A stretch of 64,000 nt of DNA from positions 56,864 to 120,863 of the forward strand of contig AORU01000008.1 in NCBI GenBank assembly GCA_000344275.1. The letters are read 5' to 3'. Numbering within the stretch: position 1 is the stretch's first letter; every line of letters begins with the position of its first letter. The DNA is from Streptococcus oralis subsp. tigurinus AZ_3a (GTDB lineage Bacteria; Bacillota; Bacilli; Lactobacillales; Streptococcaceae). The notes below the pieces were generated by a model. The model ran no database searches, was not told where the DNA came from, and saw only the letters and a list, made by a program, of their open reading frames with translations. Position numbers and translations under genes: made by a program. Positions 41,747 through 49,181 of the stretch are shown piece after piece.

Positions 41747-43777
41747 ATGGCTAAATATATCAATTCCAGCGGTTCATTACACTTGAATATTTACATTGAA
41801 CAAGTTAGTCAGGACATTGCTAATAACTCCTCGAGAGTTAGTTGGAAAGCTACTGTTGACCGTGATGGTGCTTACCGAACGTATACTTATGGTAATATTA
41901 GTAGCTTGTCTGTATGGTTAAATGGGTCAAGTGTGCATAGCAGTAATCCAGATTTTGATACATCAGGGGAAGAAGTAACGTTAGCAAGTGGAGAAGTAAC
42001 TATCCCTCACAACGGTGACGGGACAAAGACTTTCTCAGTATGGGCATCGTTTGACCCAAACAACGGAGTACATGGAAATATTACCGTATCAGCAAACTAT
42101 ACACTTTCAAGTATCCCTCGATCTAGTAGTGTAAGCGATAACGCCCTTTCAGGGAATAGACAACTCGGAAGTCTTCACACTCTCACCATTGACCGTAAAT
42201 CTAACTCATTTACCCACCAAGTGTGGTACAGGGTATTTGGTAGTGATTGGATTGACTTAGGAAAAAATCACGCAACAAGCGTTTCTTTTATACCTAATCT
42301 TGATCTCGCTAGATATAACAAAAAAGCAAAGTCTGGCACGATGGATATATGTGTCAGAACATATAACGGAACCACTCAAATTGGAAATGACGTTTATTCA
42401 AACGGATGGTATTTTGAAATCCCGGAAAGCGTAAAACCTACATTTTCTGGACTTACATTGATTGATATGAATACTGTCGCTAGGCAATTGTTGAACGGAA
42501 ATAACTTTTTACAGATTATTTCTGATATTCAAGTTAACTTCAATAATCCGTCTGGTGCTTATGGTTCGACTATCACAGGATATCGTGCTGAAATCGTAAA
42601 CAAGAATCAGGTTACAACTGTAAACGGTGGTAGGCTCGGCATGATGAATTTCAATGGATCTGCAACGATTCGAGCTAGTGTGATTGATAGTCGAGGTAGG
42701 CAGTCGGATGCCAGGGACATTACAATCAATGTTATTGAGTATTTTGCTCCTGCTCTTAGCTTTAGCATTGCTAGAACAGGCTCAACCTCTAGCACCCTAA
42801 CAGTCACACGAAATGCCAAAATCGCCCCTCTGACTGTCTCGGGTAGTCAAAAGAACACTATGACCTTGACTTTTAAGGCCGCAAGGCTTGGGACTACTAA
42901 CTTTCAAGTGGATACAGGACCAGCTACTGGATCTTGGACTAGTATCTCAAACCTAGTCAATTCTCAGGCTAATCTAGCTGGCAATTATCTAGCTAATCAA
43001 TCGTGGATGGTTATTGGAGTGCTTGAGGATAAATTCACTCGTACTGAGTTCATGTTCAACGTGCCTACAGAAAGCGTGGTTTTATCTTATGACAGGTCAG
43101 GTATTGGGGTCAATAAAATCCGTGAGCGTGGGGCTCTTGATGTCAAAGGGGACATCTTTGCTAACGACCAGCCTATTCAACAATATCAACTTACTCAAAA
43201 CAATGGGAAAGTATTGAATGCTGATAGGGATTGGAATGACTACATCAACTCAGGTCTATATATGGGAAGTAACTTGCAAAATGCGCCTCAAGGTGGAAGT
43301 AGCTGGAAACATGTCCAAGTATTCAAACACAATGATAATTGGGTAGTGCAAGTGGCCTATGATTTTGATGGAGGTGTCACATCTGTCAGAACCAAAACCA
43401 ATGGAAACTGGAACCCATGGAAGTATCTTGCTACTAAAGATGATGTTCAAAAATACACTCAAGGGACAACTTGGCAAAACCTAACTCTACAAAACGGGTG
43501 GCAACATCATCCTGATTTCGCTAGAGTTCAATACTCAAAGTCATTTGATGGGATTGTGTATTTAAGAGGCACAGCGTTTAAAGGTAGGACAACCCCTGAA
43601 ACAGTTATCGGAACTCTTCCAGCAGGGTTCAGACCATCAGAGTCAATATATGTAACAGGAATTAATAATAGTTTTACTGGGGCAGTATTGGCTGTACTCA
43701 AAGAGGGTGGCATAGTTGTAAAGGCTAATGTAGATGCTACTTGGCTTAACTTTGACAATATATCTTTCAAAATTTAA
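41747..43777 (+). CDS. DUF859 family minor tail / receptor-binding protein
   Basis: The 676-residue protein starts MAKYINSSGSLHLNIYIEQV and has Ig-like beta repeats (about 1-360), matching the siphovirus DUF859 structural family. The C-terminal 200 residues (NNGKVLNADRDWNDYINSGL ... GYYMGSNLQNAP-like) resemble a phage fibre tip with a final jelly-roll. It is the likely receptor-binding protein of a pneumococcal-type phage. Confidence 0.82.
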   Translation: MAKYINSSGSLHLNIYIEQVSQDIANNSSRVSWKATVDRDGAYRTYTYGNISSLSVWLNGSSVHSSNPDFDTSGEEVTLASGEVTIPHNGDGTKTFSVWASFDPNNGVHGNITVSANYTLSSIPRSSSVSDNALSGNRQLGSLHTLTIDRKSNSFTHQVWYRVFGSDWIDLGKNHATSVSFIPNLDLARYNKKAKSGTMDICVRTYNGTTQIGNDVYSNGWYFEIPESVKPTFSGLTLIDMNTVARQLLNGNNFLQIISDIQVNFNNPSGAYGSTITGYRAEIVNKNQVTTVNGGRLGMMNFNGSATIRASVIDSRGRQSDARDITINVIEYFAPALSFSIARTGSTSSTLTVTRNAKIAPLTVSGSQKNTMTLTFKAARLGTTNFQVDTGPATGSWTSISNLVNSQANLAGNYLANQSWMVIGVLEDKFTRTEFMFNVPTESVVLSYDRSGIGVNKIRERGALDVKGDIFANDQPIQQYQLTQNNGKVLNADRDWNDYINSGLYMGSNLQNAPQGGSSWKHVQVFKHNDNWVVQVAYDFDGGVTSVRTKTNGNWNPWKYLATKDDVQKYTQGTTWQNLTLQNGWQHHPDFARVQYSKSFDGIVYLRGTAFKGRTTPETVIGTLPAGFRPSESIYVTGINNSFTGAVLAVLKEGGIVVKANVDATWLNFDNISFKI

Positions 43778-43789
43778 AAAGGAGAAAGC

Positions 43790-44395
43790 ATGAAATTAGA
43801 ATATGGGACAAAGTCCCAAGAATTTGACGTAAGCGGAACAGCATCCGCTACAAAAGTGGTATTGACAAACTCAGACGGTGCTATCGTACCTATCTTGCTA
43901 CCAGCTGACAAAATCAGCTTGTCTAATACCGAGCTTTTTGAACTCGCCCTGGAAGCTCTCTATCAAGAAAATTTCCCAAACCGTGCTGAAAACGAGAAAT
44001 TCAACAAGGTAAATGAGCAAATCCAGAAAAACCAAGAGAGCATGACAAGGGTCGAACAGGCTGCAACCGATAATAAGGAAAACCTGGACACAGTCTCAGC
44101 TATCACTGAGGTTCTCATCGCTCTAGCTATTTCTCAAAATGGTGGCATGCCTACTCATGCTTACAACAAGGTAGCTGGGTTCATCAAGTCGCTTGTCAAG
44201 AGCACTCGCTATGTAAATGGTGACATCATTGCCATGCCTTATCCATTTGATACGAATCCAAAATGGCCAAAAGGAACCAAGACTATTTTCAAGTTTCAAA
44301 TGCAAGCCACAGAGGGCTACACTTGGAAAGAGCAGTCACTATCTGATATGCTTCAGCAAGGTGTGCTTACTGTGGTCATGCCACGTATCGATTAA
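43790..44395 (+). CDS. DUF1366 family phage protein
   Basis: The 201-residue protein, MKLEYGTKSQEFDVSGTASA at the N-terminus, has a helical middle (about 55-110) and a compact C-terminal domain. DUF1366 proteins sit between the tail fibre and the lysis genes of streptococcal phages; their function is unknown, possibly baseplate-related. Confidence 0.75.
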   Translation: MKLEYGTKSQEFDVSGTASATKVVLTNSDGAIVPILLPADKISLSNTELFELALEALYQENFPNRAENEKFNKVNEQIQKNQESMTRVEQAATDNKENLDTVSAITEVLIALAISQNGGMPTHAYNKVAGFIKSLVKSTRYVNGDIIAMPYPFDTNPKWPKGTKTIFKFQMQATEGYTWKEQSLSDMLQQGVLTVVMPRID

Positions 44396-44404
44396 GGGGG
44401 ATAT

Positions 44405-44686
44405 ATGCCAGGATATGAACGACTAATCGTGCAAATCTTTCTTTCTCTAATTCCTGTGATTGGACTTTATTTTTCAATGAAAGATAAAGCAACCAAACAA
44501 GAGAACCGTCTCACTATTTTAGAAAAAGATATTGAGAACTTGCATGAATTTAAAACATCGGCCAATAAAAGGCTCGATAACCACGACGAACAGAACAAGG
44601 CTATCTTGGTCCTAGCTGAGCAAGTAAAATCGCTTGGTGAGGATGTGAGAGAGCTTAAAAGCTTAATTCAAAACAAACAACAATAA
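44405..44686 (+). CDS. Lysis-cassette membrane protein (holin-like, XhlA-type)
   Basis: The 93-residue protein has one N-terminal membrane segment (about 6-24, ERLIVQIFLSLIPVIGLYFS) and a long coiled coil (about 30-90). This layout is used by XhlA-like proteins and second holins encoded immediately before the phi-LC3 holin. It probably assists membrane permeabilisation. Confidence 0.75.
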   Translation: MPGYERLIVQIFLSLIPVIGLYFSMKDKATKQENRLTILEKDIENLHEFKTSANKRLDNHDEQNKAILVLAEQVKSLGEDVRELKSLIQNKQQ

Positions 44687-44701
44687 AAGGAGAAACTCAA
44701 A

Positions 44702-44932
44702 ATGATTAACTGGAAATTACGCTTGCAAAACAAGACAACACTCATTGCTCTTCTTGGAGCAATCTTCCTTATGGCCCAACAATTCGGGCTTGAAATCCCC
44801 AAAAATATTCAAGACGGTGTGAACACATTCGTTTATATCCTTGTCTTGATTGGTGTTGTCAACGACCCAACAACATCAGGGATCTCGGATAGCAAACGTG
44901 CTCTTGAATACTACGAACCAAGCGAGGATTAG
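44702..44932 (+). CDS. Holin, phi LC3 family
   Basis: The 76-residue protein matches the LC3 holin: MINWKLRLQNKTTLIALLGA, second hydrophobic segment FVYILVLIGVV, and the conserved NDPTTSGISDSKRALEYYEP tail. It forms membrane holes that release the lysin. It lies 9 bases before the lysozyme gene with AGGAGAAAACA in the gap. Confidence 0.93.
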   Translation: MINWKLRLQNKTTLIALLGAIFLMAQQFGLEIPKNIQDGVNTFVYILVLIGVVNDPTTSGISDSKRALEYYEPSED

Positions 44933-44941
44933 GAGAAAACA

Positions 44942-46006
44942 ATGAAGAAAAACGACTTATTCATCGACGTATCTAGCCACAATGGATACGATATTACAGG
45001 TATTTTGGAGGATATGGGTACACAGAATACCATTATCAAAATTTCTGAAAGTACAAATTATCTAAACCCTTGCTTGTCCGCTCAAGTAGAACAATCCAAT
45101 CCTGTTGGTTTCTATCATTTTGCTTGGTTTGGTGATGACATCGAAGAAGCCGAACGAGAGGCACGCTACTTACTTGATAATGTGCCTCAAAAAGTAAAAT
45201 ACTTGTGTCTTGACTACGAAGATCACGCTAGCGGAGATAAACAGGCAAATACAGATGCTTGTATTCGCTTCATGGAAATTCTCAAAGAAAATGGCTATGA
45301 GCCAATCTATTACAGCTACAAGCCATTCACGCTCAATAATATCTATTATGAGCAAATCCTTGCACAATTCCCTAATTCGCTTTGGATTGCTGGGTATGGG
45401 TTGAATAACGGTCAAGCCGATTTTGAATATTTCCCAAGCATGGATGGGATTAGATGGTGGCAATACTCTTCAAATCCGTACGACAAAAACATTGTTTTAC
45501 TAGATGACGAAGAAGCTAAACCCAAATGGAAAAAGAATGATACCGGATGGTGGTATGAATACCATGACGGATCATACCCAAAAGAAGAATGGGAAAAGAT
45601 CGATGGTACCTGGTACTACTTCAACGAGAGAGGGTATTCAATAGCTTCTCGCTGGTTGAAGGATGATGGAAAGTGGTACTATCTCAAAGAAAATGGCGCA
45701 ATGGCCATTGGTTGGGTGTTTGTGAATGGCAAATGGTACTATCTTGATGCTTCAGGAGCGATGGTCACTGGTTGGGTGTTTGTGAATGGCAAATGGTACT
45801 ATCTTGATGCTTCAGGAGCGATGGTCACTGGTTGGGTTCAATACAAGGACAAACTATACCATCTCAAAGAAGAGAATGGCGAAATGTCTTCAAAAGAACT
45901 TGTCAAAGTCGAAGGCGGCTGGTACTACGTCAACGAAGATGGCAGCCGCTCAGACAAACCAGCGCTTGATGTATTACCTGATGGACTAATTGTTACCACT
46001 AAATAA
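44942..46006 (+). CDS. Endolysin: GH25 muramidase with choline-binding repeats (Cpl-1-like)
   Basis: The 354-residue lysin has an N-terminal GH25 domain (about 1-190) with catalytic Asp9 (DLFIDVSSHNG) and Asp91/Glu93 (LCLDYEDHASGD), followed by about seven choline-binding repeats (DGTWYYFNERGYSIASRWLK, then GKWYYL-type units) and the Cpl-1-like C-terminus PDGLIVTTK. It cleaves the glycan strand of choline-containing walls. It is longer than Cpl-1 as I recall it (339 residues), consistent with an extra repeat from a 60-bp duplication. Confidence 0.95.
   Translation: MKKNDLFIDVSSHNGYDITGILEDMGTQNTIIKISESTNYLNPCLSAQVEQSNPVGFYHFAWFGDDIEEAEREARYLLDNVPQKVKYLCLDYEDHASGDKQANTDACIRFMEILKENGYEPIYYSYKPFTLNNIYYEQILAQFPNSLWIAGYGLNNGQADFEYFPSMDGIRWWQYSSNPYDKNIVLLDDEEAKPKWKKNDTGWWYEYHDGSYPKEEWEKIDGTWYYFNERGYSIASRWLKDDGKWYYLKENGAMAIGWVFVNGKWYYLDASGAMVTGWVFVNGKWYYLDASGAMVTGWVQYKDKLYHLKEENGEMSSKELVKVEGGWYYVNEDGSRSDKPALDVLPDGLIVTTK
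45711..45830 (+). repeat. Perfect 60-bp tandem duplication in the lysin gene
   Basis: 45711-45770 and 45771-45830 are identical. Each encodes one complete 20-residue choline-binding repeat (GWVFVNGKWYYLDASGAMVT). Base-level identity indicates a recent duplication or gene conversion. Confidence 0.95.
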
Positions 46007-46056
46007 TTTTTTAAAAAATAGAAAGGAAATTTTCTAAAATATTGTTCTAATTGTTT

Positions 46057-46085
46057 AACCGCAGGCTTATGCTTGCGGTTTTTTG
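46057..46085 (+). terminator. Terminator of the late operon
   Basis: A 10-bp stem AACCGCAGGC/GCTTGCGGTT (46057-46066/46071-46080) with TTAT loop is followed by a T-tract. It lies 50 bases after the lysin stop. Confidence 0.88.
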
Positions 46086-46096
46086 TTTGCAATAAT

Positions 46097-46122
46097 AAAG
46101 CAGTGACCGAAATCACTGCTTT
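46097..46122 (-). terminator. Terminator for the leftward accessory gene
   Basis: The perfect 10-bp stem AAAGCAGTGA/TCACTGCTTT (46097-46106/46113-46122) is U-tailed in leftward transcripts and lies just after the stop of the minus-strand gene at 46139. Confidence 0.82.
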
Positions 46123-46138
46123 ACCCTTATAAATTATT

Positions 46139-46867
46139 TTAGAATTCTAGTAAGTTATTGCTAACAACAGCTTCAAGAGCTAAAGATTTGCTTCCAGCAT
46201 CTTCAAAATCAATAGTAATTGCATTGTCTTCAATTTTAACTACTTTACCAGTTCCAAACAATGGGTGTTTAACTGTTGAACCTACAACGTCCTTGTGAGA
46301 CTCAATCCATTCTTTGACTTTCTCATTTTCTTCCTGAGGCTGAATAAGACCAGACTGTTTCAACAATTCGACTGCCTCAAAATATCCATCTACAAATGTC
46401 TGTTTGAAATCTGACCCCATAGACAGCTCTGAGCGTTTTACAGGCTCGCCAAGCCCTAGCATTAGTTTAATAGCTTTCAAAATAACGTCATCAGGGACGT
46501 TGCGACTGTCAAGCTGTCCACCAACTGCGTCACCGTAGACACCGTAGAAATGGCCATCTTCGCCATCAAGACCGTAAATATCCATGATATTACTTGTACC
46601 GAGATTGCAATAAACTGCTCCATCTTCATTTACAATAGCGTACGATACATCGTTATTTTTAATCTCTTTGAGTAGTTGTTTTGCGTTTTCCATTTCTAGC
46701 TCCTCCGCATATTTTTGTAATTTTTCTGCTGTCAATAAAGACATTTTGTCCAAATTTGTTTTTCCACTTCTAAGATCTGAGACTGTCGTCCAAGGCAAAT
46801 CTGCCCCTTTAGCGATTGCGCTTGTGCTCTTTTTGCTTTTTAATACTTTTTCTATTTGCTTTCTCAT
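46139..46867 (-). CDS. HTH protein with C-terminal UvrD/PcrA-like tudor-type domain, lysogenic-conversion gene
   Basis: The 242-residue protein begins with a helix-turn-helix (MRKQIEKVLKSKKSTSAIAK GADLPWTTVSDLRSGK in two blocks). Its last 50 residues (VGSTVKHPLFGTGKVVKIED ... EDAGSKSLALEAVV) follow the 'V-x-HP-x-FG-x-G-x-V ... F-x-x-x-G-x-K-x-L' pattern of the small SH3/tudor-like domain at the C-terminus of PcrA/UvrD helicases, a site that can contact RNA polymerase. It lies between the lysin and attR, transcribed leftwards. Function unknown. Confidence 0.7.
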   Translation of the reverse strand: MRKQIEKVLKSKKSTSAIAKGADLPWTTVSDLRSGKTNLDKMSLLTAEKLQKYAEELEMENAKQLLKEIKNNDVSYAIVNEDGAVYCNLGTSNIMDIYGLDGEDGHFYGVYGDAVGGQLDSRNVPDDVILKAIKLMLGLGEPVKRSELSMGSDFKQTFVDGYFEAVELLKQSGLIQPQEENEKVKEWIESHKDVVGSTVKHPLFGTGKVVKIEDNAITIDFEDAGSKSLALEAVVSNNLLEF

Positions 46868-46934
46868 CTTTTTGCCCTCTTAAATAAAAATAACTCAATA
46901 AAACGATCAGTATATTTATGATTAAAATTTCCAT
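46809..46934 (-). CDS. Small hydrophobic peptide, 41 residues, overlapping the HTH gene
   Basis: ATG 46934 is preceded by TAGGAACAATACC. The product is MEILIINILIVLLSYFYLRG followed by a strongly basic tail (QKDEKANRKSIKKQKEHKRN R). A single membrane helix with a Lys/Arg tail is the format of type I toxins and of regulatory leader peptides. It overlaps the first 59 bases of the HTH gene in another frame. Confidence 0.45.
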   Translation of the reverse strand: MEILIINILIVLLSYFYLRGQKDEKANRKSIKKQKEHKRNR

Positions 46935-46947
46935 GGTATTGTTCCTA

Positions 46948-47002
46948 TTTTATGGTATAATAGGGAGTGAGGGGAGTGGTAGCTCCCCTATTCCCAAGGC
47001 GA
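46948..47002 (+). promoter_or_regulatory. Extended -10 promoter and GC-rich hairpin, opposing the leftward genes
   Basis: TATGGTATAAT (46949-46959) is an extended -10 reading rightwards, with no convincing -35. It would start an RNA through a GGGGAG/CTCCCC hairpin (46974-46992 region) and antisense to the 3' end of the 48-residue gene at 47003-47149. The same hairpin could also stop leftward transcripts of that gene. Confidence 0.4.
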
Positions 47003-47149
47003 TTACTTAAACTTGCGAGGTCTAGGTTTTCGCTTTTTTTCTTTGCTCCAAATGTGATATGTAGCATATGCACCAGTTAGAGCTGTGATGTAAGCCGGCC
47101 CGTTATCAATTAGTTTTTCAACCAATCTGAGCCAATCATCTTTGTCCAT
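47003..47149 (-). CDS. Small protein of 48 residues, strongly promoted, next to attR
   Basis: ATG 47149 has the ribosome site AAAGGAGGTGAGG. The product is MDKDDWLRLVEKLIDNGPAY then ITALTGAYATYHIW (membrane-helix-like) and a basic tail KEKKRKPRPRKFK. A near-consensus promoter lies upstream. It is probably expressed in the lysogen. It could be a small regulator, a membrane toxin or a superinfection-immunity peptide; no family recognised. Confidence 0.65.
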   Translation of the reverse strand: MDKDDWLRLVEKLIDNGPAYITALTGAYATYHIWSKEKKRKPRPRKFK

Positions 47150-47180
47150 TTTCCTCACCTCCTTTCCTTATCTTGATTAT

Positions 47181-47209
47181 ATTATATCACGGTACACCGA
47201 GAAAGTCAA
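47181..47209 (-). promoter_or_regulatory. Near-consensus leftward promoter of the attR-proximal gene
   Basis: On the minus strand TTGACT (47209-47204), exactly 17 bases, TATAAT (47186-47181). It is the best promoter match in the prophage and sits about 115 bases inside attR. Confidence 0.82.
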
Positions 47210-47250
47210 GTGTTTTGATGAAGTTTTTTTAAATTTTTTCAAAAAAAAAT

Positions 47251-47264
47251 AGACCTTGTCCAGA
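47251..47264 (-). repeat. 14-bp prophage repeat, inverted copy 3
   Basis: The reverse complement reads TCTGGACAAGGTCT, identical to the core of the repeats at 8956 and 12897. Just downstream (47274-47293) is a perfect 8-bp inverted repeat TTGGAGGG/CCCTCCAA. The interval 47210-47324 contains no gene. Confidence 0.55.
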
Positions 47265-47324
47265 GGTCGGGGGGTTGGAGGGGACACCCTCCAAAAGCAT
47301 TGATTTAATAAGATTTTATTTTAC

Positions 47325-47345
47325 CTTTTTCATAATAATCTCCCT
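47325..47345 (+). repeat. attR core
   Basis: This is the exact 21-base copy of attL (7621-7641). A third copy at 49031-49051 lies in the downstream csRNA gene, outside the prophage. Confidence 0.88.
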
Positions 47346-47380
47346 AAAGAGGCCACCCAAACAGGTGGCTTTTTTGTTTG
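47325..47380 (+). ncRNA. Displaced 3' half of the host csRNA gene
   Basis: After attR the host csRNA 3' end continues with the terminator stem GCCACC/GGTGGC (47353-47358/47365-47370 region) and T6. Its promoter and 5' half remain at 7535-7641. Without the prophage, these two parts would join into one csRNA of normal length. Confidence 0.78.
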
Positions 47381-47402
47381 TGGCTTGGATTTTTGATATA
47401 AT
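47374..47402 (+). promoter_or_regulatory. ruvB promoter (predicted leaderless transcript)
   Basis: TTGTTT (47374-47379), 17 bases, TATAAT (47397-47402). The ruvB ATG begins at 47409, 7 bases after the -10, so transcription should start at or next to the start codon. There is no Shine-Dalgarno before ATG. The -35 overlaps the end of the csRNA terminator tract. Confidence 0.72.
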
Positions 47403-47408
47403 AGAGCC

Positions 47409-48407
47409 ATGAGTAGAATTTTAGACAATGAGATAATGGGGGATGAGGAGTTAGTAGAACGTACGCTCCGTCCTCAGTATTTACGTGAATATATTGGGCA
47501 GGACAAGGTCAAGGACCAGCTGCAAATCTTTATCGAAGCTGCCAAAATGCGGGATGAAGCACTGGATCATGTACTCTTATTTGGGCCTCCAGGTTTGGGG
47601 AAAACGACCATGGCCTTTGTTATTGCCAATGAACTGGGAGTCAATCTCAAGCAAACATCTGGTCCTGTCATTGAAAAAGCGGGGGATCTGGTAGCGATTT
47701 TGAATGATTTGGAACCTGGAGATGTCCTCTTTATTGACGAGATTCATCGCCTGCCCATGTCGGTGGAAGAGGTGCTCTATAGTGCCATGGAGGACTTTTA
47801 CATTGATATTATGATTGGGGCTGGTGAAGGCAGTCGCAGTGTTCATTTGGACTTGCCACCTTTTACCTTGATTGGTGCGACAACCCGAGCCGGTATGCTC
47901 TCAAATCCGCTACGAGCACGTTTTGGGATTACAGGTCATATGGAATACTATGCCCACGATGATTTGACGGAAATTGTTGAGCGGACAGCAGATATTTTTG
48001 AGATGGAAATCACTCATGAAGCTGCAGCTGAGTTGGCCTTACGTAGTCGTGGAACTCCTCGTATCGCCAATCGTCTCCTCAAGCGCGTGCGCGACTTTGC
48101 CCAGATTATGGGGAATGGGGTTATTGATGATGTGATTACCGATAAAGCTTTGATCATGCTGGATGTTGACCGTGAAGGCTTGGACTATGTGGATCAAAAA
48201 ATCCTCCGTACCATGATTGAGATGTACGGTGGTGGTCCAGTTGGGCTGGGAACCCTTTCTGTTAATATAGCAGAAGAACGCGAGACGGTAGAGGATATGT
48301 ATGAACCCTACCTCATCCAAAAAGGCTTTATCATGCGAACTCGTTCTGGACGGGTGGCGACAGCTAAGGCATATGAGCATTTAGGCTATGAATACAGTGA
48401 AAAATAA
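47409..48407 (+). CDS. ruvB: Holliday junction branch-migration helicase RuvB
   Basis: The 332-residue AAA+ protein has Walker [13 protein letters not shown] (about 58-69), Walker [10 protein letters not shown], sensor 1 [10 protein letters not shown] and the arginine finger [20 protein letters not shown], then the C-terminal winged helix ([20 protein letters not shown]). RuvB drives branch migration with RuvA. It is host core and lies immediately right of attR; the prophage leaves its promoter intact. Confidence 0.97.
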   Translation: MSRILDNEIMGDEELVERTLRPQYLREYIGQDKVKDQLQIFIEAAKMRDEALDHVLLFGPPGLGKTTMAFVIANELGVNLKQTSGPVIEKAGDLVAILNDLEPGDVLFIDEIHRLPMSVEEVLYSAMEDFYIDIMIGAGEGSRSVHLDLPPFTLIGATTRAGMLSNPLRARFGITGHMEYYAHDDLTEIVERTADIFEMEITHEAAAELALRSRGTPRIANRLLKRVRDFAQIMGNGVIDDVITDKALIMLDVDREGLDYVDQKILRTMIEMYGGGPVGLGTLSVNIAEERETVEDMYEPYLIQKGFIMRTRSGRVATAKAYEHLGYEYSEK

Positions 48408-48972
48408 ACAAGATATTCTAGAGGTTTTTAGAAAAAATCCAGATATGATGACCATTCTGACCATCATTCGTGACCTTGGTCTGAAAGACTCGTGGTTGGC
48501 GGCAGGTTCTGTCAGGAATTTTATCTGGAATCTCTTGTCAGACAAATCGCCTTTTGACCGTGAGACGGATGTGGATGTGATTTTCTTTGATCCAGATGTT
48601 TCTTATGAGGAAACAGTATCCCTAGAGAACAAGCTGAGAGAAGATTTCCCTCAGTATCAGTGGGAGTTGAAAAATCAGGTCTATATGCATCTGCACAGTC
48701 CCCACACAGCGCCTTACACGAGTTCTCGTGATGCTATGAGTAAATATCCTGAGCGTTGTACGGCAGTAGGTCTTCGCTTGCATGCCGATGCAACTTTAGA
48801 GCTCTTTGCGCCTTATGGTTTAGAGGATATTTTTAACTTTCACGTATCCCCAACTCCTCATTTTTTAGAGAATGAGGACCGGATGGAGCTCTATCAAGAA
48901 CGCCTGTCCAAGAAAAATTGGCAAGAAAAATGGGAAAATCTCACTTTTTCAAAAAACTTAAGAAAAGTTTAA
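48388..48972 (+). CDS. Nucleotidyltransferase family protein
   Basis: The 194-residue protein starts within the ruvB 3' end (overlap 20 bases). It has the minimal nucleotidyltransferase pattern: [14 protein letters not shown] (GS motif) and [15 protein letters not shown] (catalytic Asp pair), then a conserved [17 protein letters not shown]-terminus. This DUF925-type family is conserved next to ruvB in streptococci. The substrate is unknown. Confidence 0.85.
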   Translation: MNTVKNKQDILEVFRKNPDMMTILTIIRDLGLKDSWLAAGSVRNFIWNLLSDKSPFDRETDVDVIFFDPDVSYEETVSLENKLREDFPQYQWELKNQVYMHLHSPHTAPYTSSRDAMSKYPERCTAVGLRLHADATLELFAPYGLEDIFNFHVSPTPHFLENEDRMELYQERLSKKNWQEKWENLTFSKNLRKV

Positions 48973-48989
48973 GTTAGGAACGGTATACT
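48957..48989 (+). promoter_or_regulatory. CiaR-type promoter of third csRNA
   Basis: CTTAAG-N5-TTTAAG (48957-48973), 10 bases, TATACT (48984-48989). The CiaR half-sites overlap the end of the nucleotidyltransferase gene. Confidence 0.85.
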
Positions 48990-48995
48990 AAGTCC

Positions 48996-49088
48996 ATAAG
49001 TTAAGAGAAACTTAACTTAAACTCCTAAAACTTTTTCATAATAATCTCCCTATAAAATAAAGTCGCCCAATCAGGCGGCTTATTTTTT
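48996..49088 (+). ncRNA. csRNA, third copy (between nucleotidyltransferase and uppS)
   Basis: The predicted RNA of about 93 nt has a 5' hairpin (AAGTTAAG-AGAAA-CTTAACTT), single-stranded ACTCCT and ATAATCTCCCT segments, and a terminator AAGTCGCC/GGCGGCTT (49060-49067/49074-49081) with the family CAATCA loop. It contains an exact copy of the 21-bp prophage core (49031-49051). Confidence 0.87.
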
Positions 49089-49143
49089 GTTACTTACAAG
49101 TAATGATAGTAACTTAGCAATAGAAGAAAATAGGGAAGTATGG

Positions 49144-49149
49144 TATAAT
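49144..49149 (+). promoter_or_regulatory. uppS promoter -10
   Basis: TATGGTATAAT is an extended -10 ending at 49149, about 30 bases before the uppS start. No good -35 is seen. Confidence 0.6.
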
Positions 49150-49181
49150 AAAACGATAGATTTTTGAATAGGAATAAGATC

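Larger units (their letters stand above)
7621..47345. mobile_element. Complete siphovirus-type prophage, about 39.7 kb
   Basis: The element is bounded by the 21-bp direct repeats and starts with a leftward tyrosine integrase. It carries lysogeny, early control, replication, packaging (cos-type), HK97-like head, long-tail, and holin/lysozyme modules in canonical order. The long tape measure with Dit- and Tal-like proteins indicates a non-contractile tail. The structural genes look intact. Two homopolymer frame breaks (integrase, methyltransferase-like gene) raise doubt about excision competence. Target site: a csRNA gene upstream of ruvB. Confidence 0.93.

Noticed and set aside
44942..46006. 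LytA-type amidase, because of the choline-binding repeats
   Set aside because: The N-terminal domain has the GH25 Asp/Asp-x-Glu pattern and closely follows Cpl-1, not the amidase fold of LytA.
7621..49051. The three identical 21-mers as ends of an insertion sequence or a larger element
   Set aside because: They are direct copies embedded in csRNA genes with csRNA promoters and terminators; the 49-kb copy lies within an intact csRNA. Only the first two bound phage genes.
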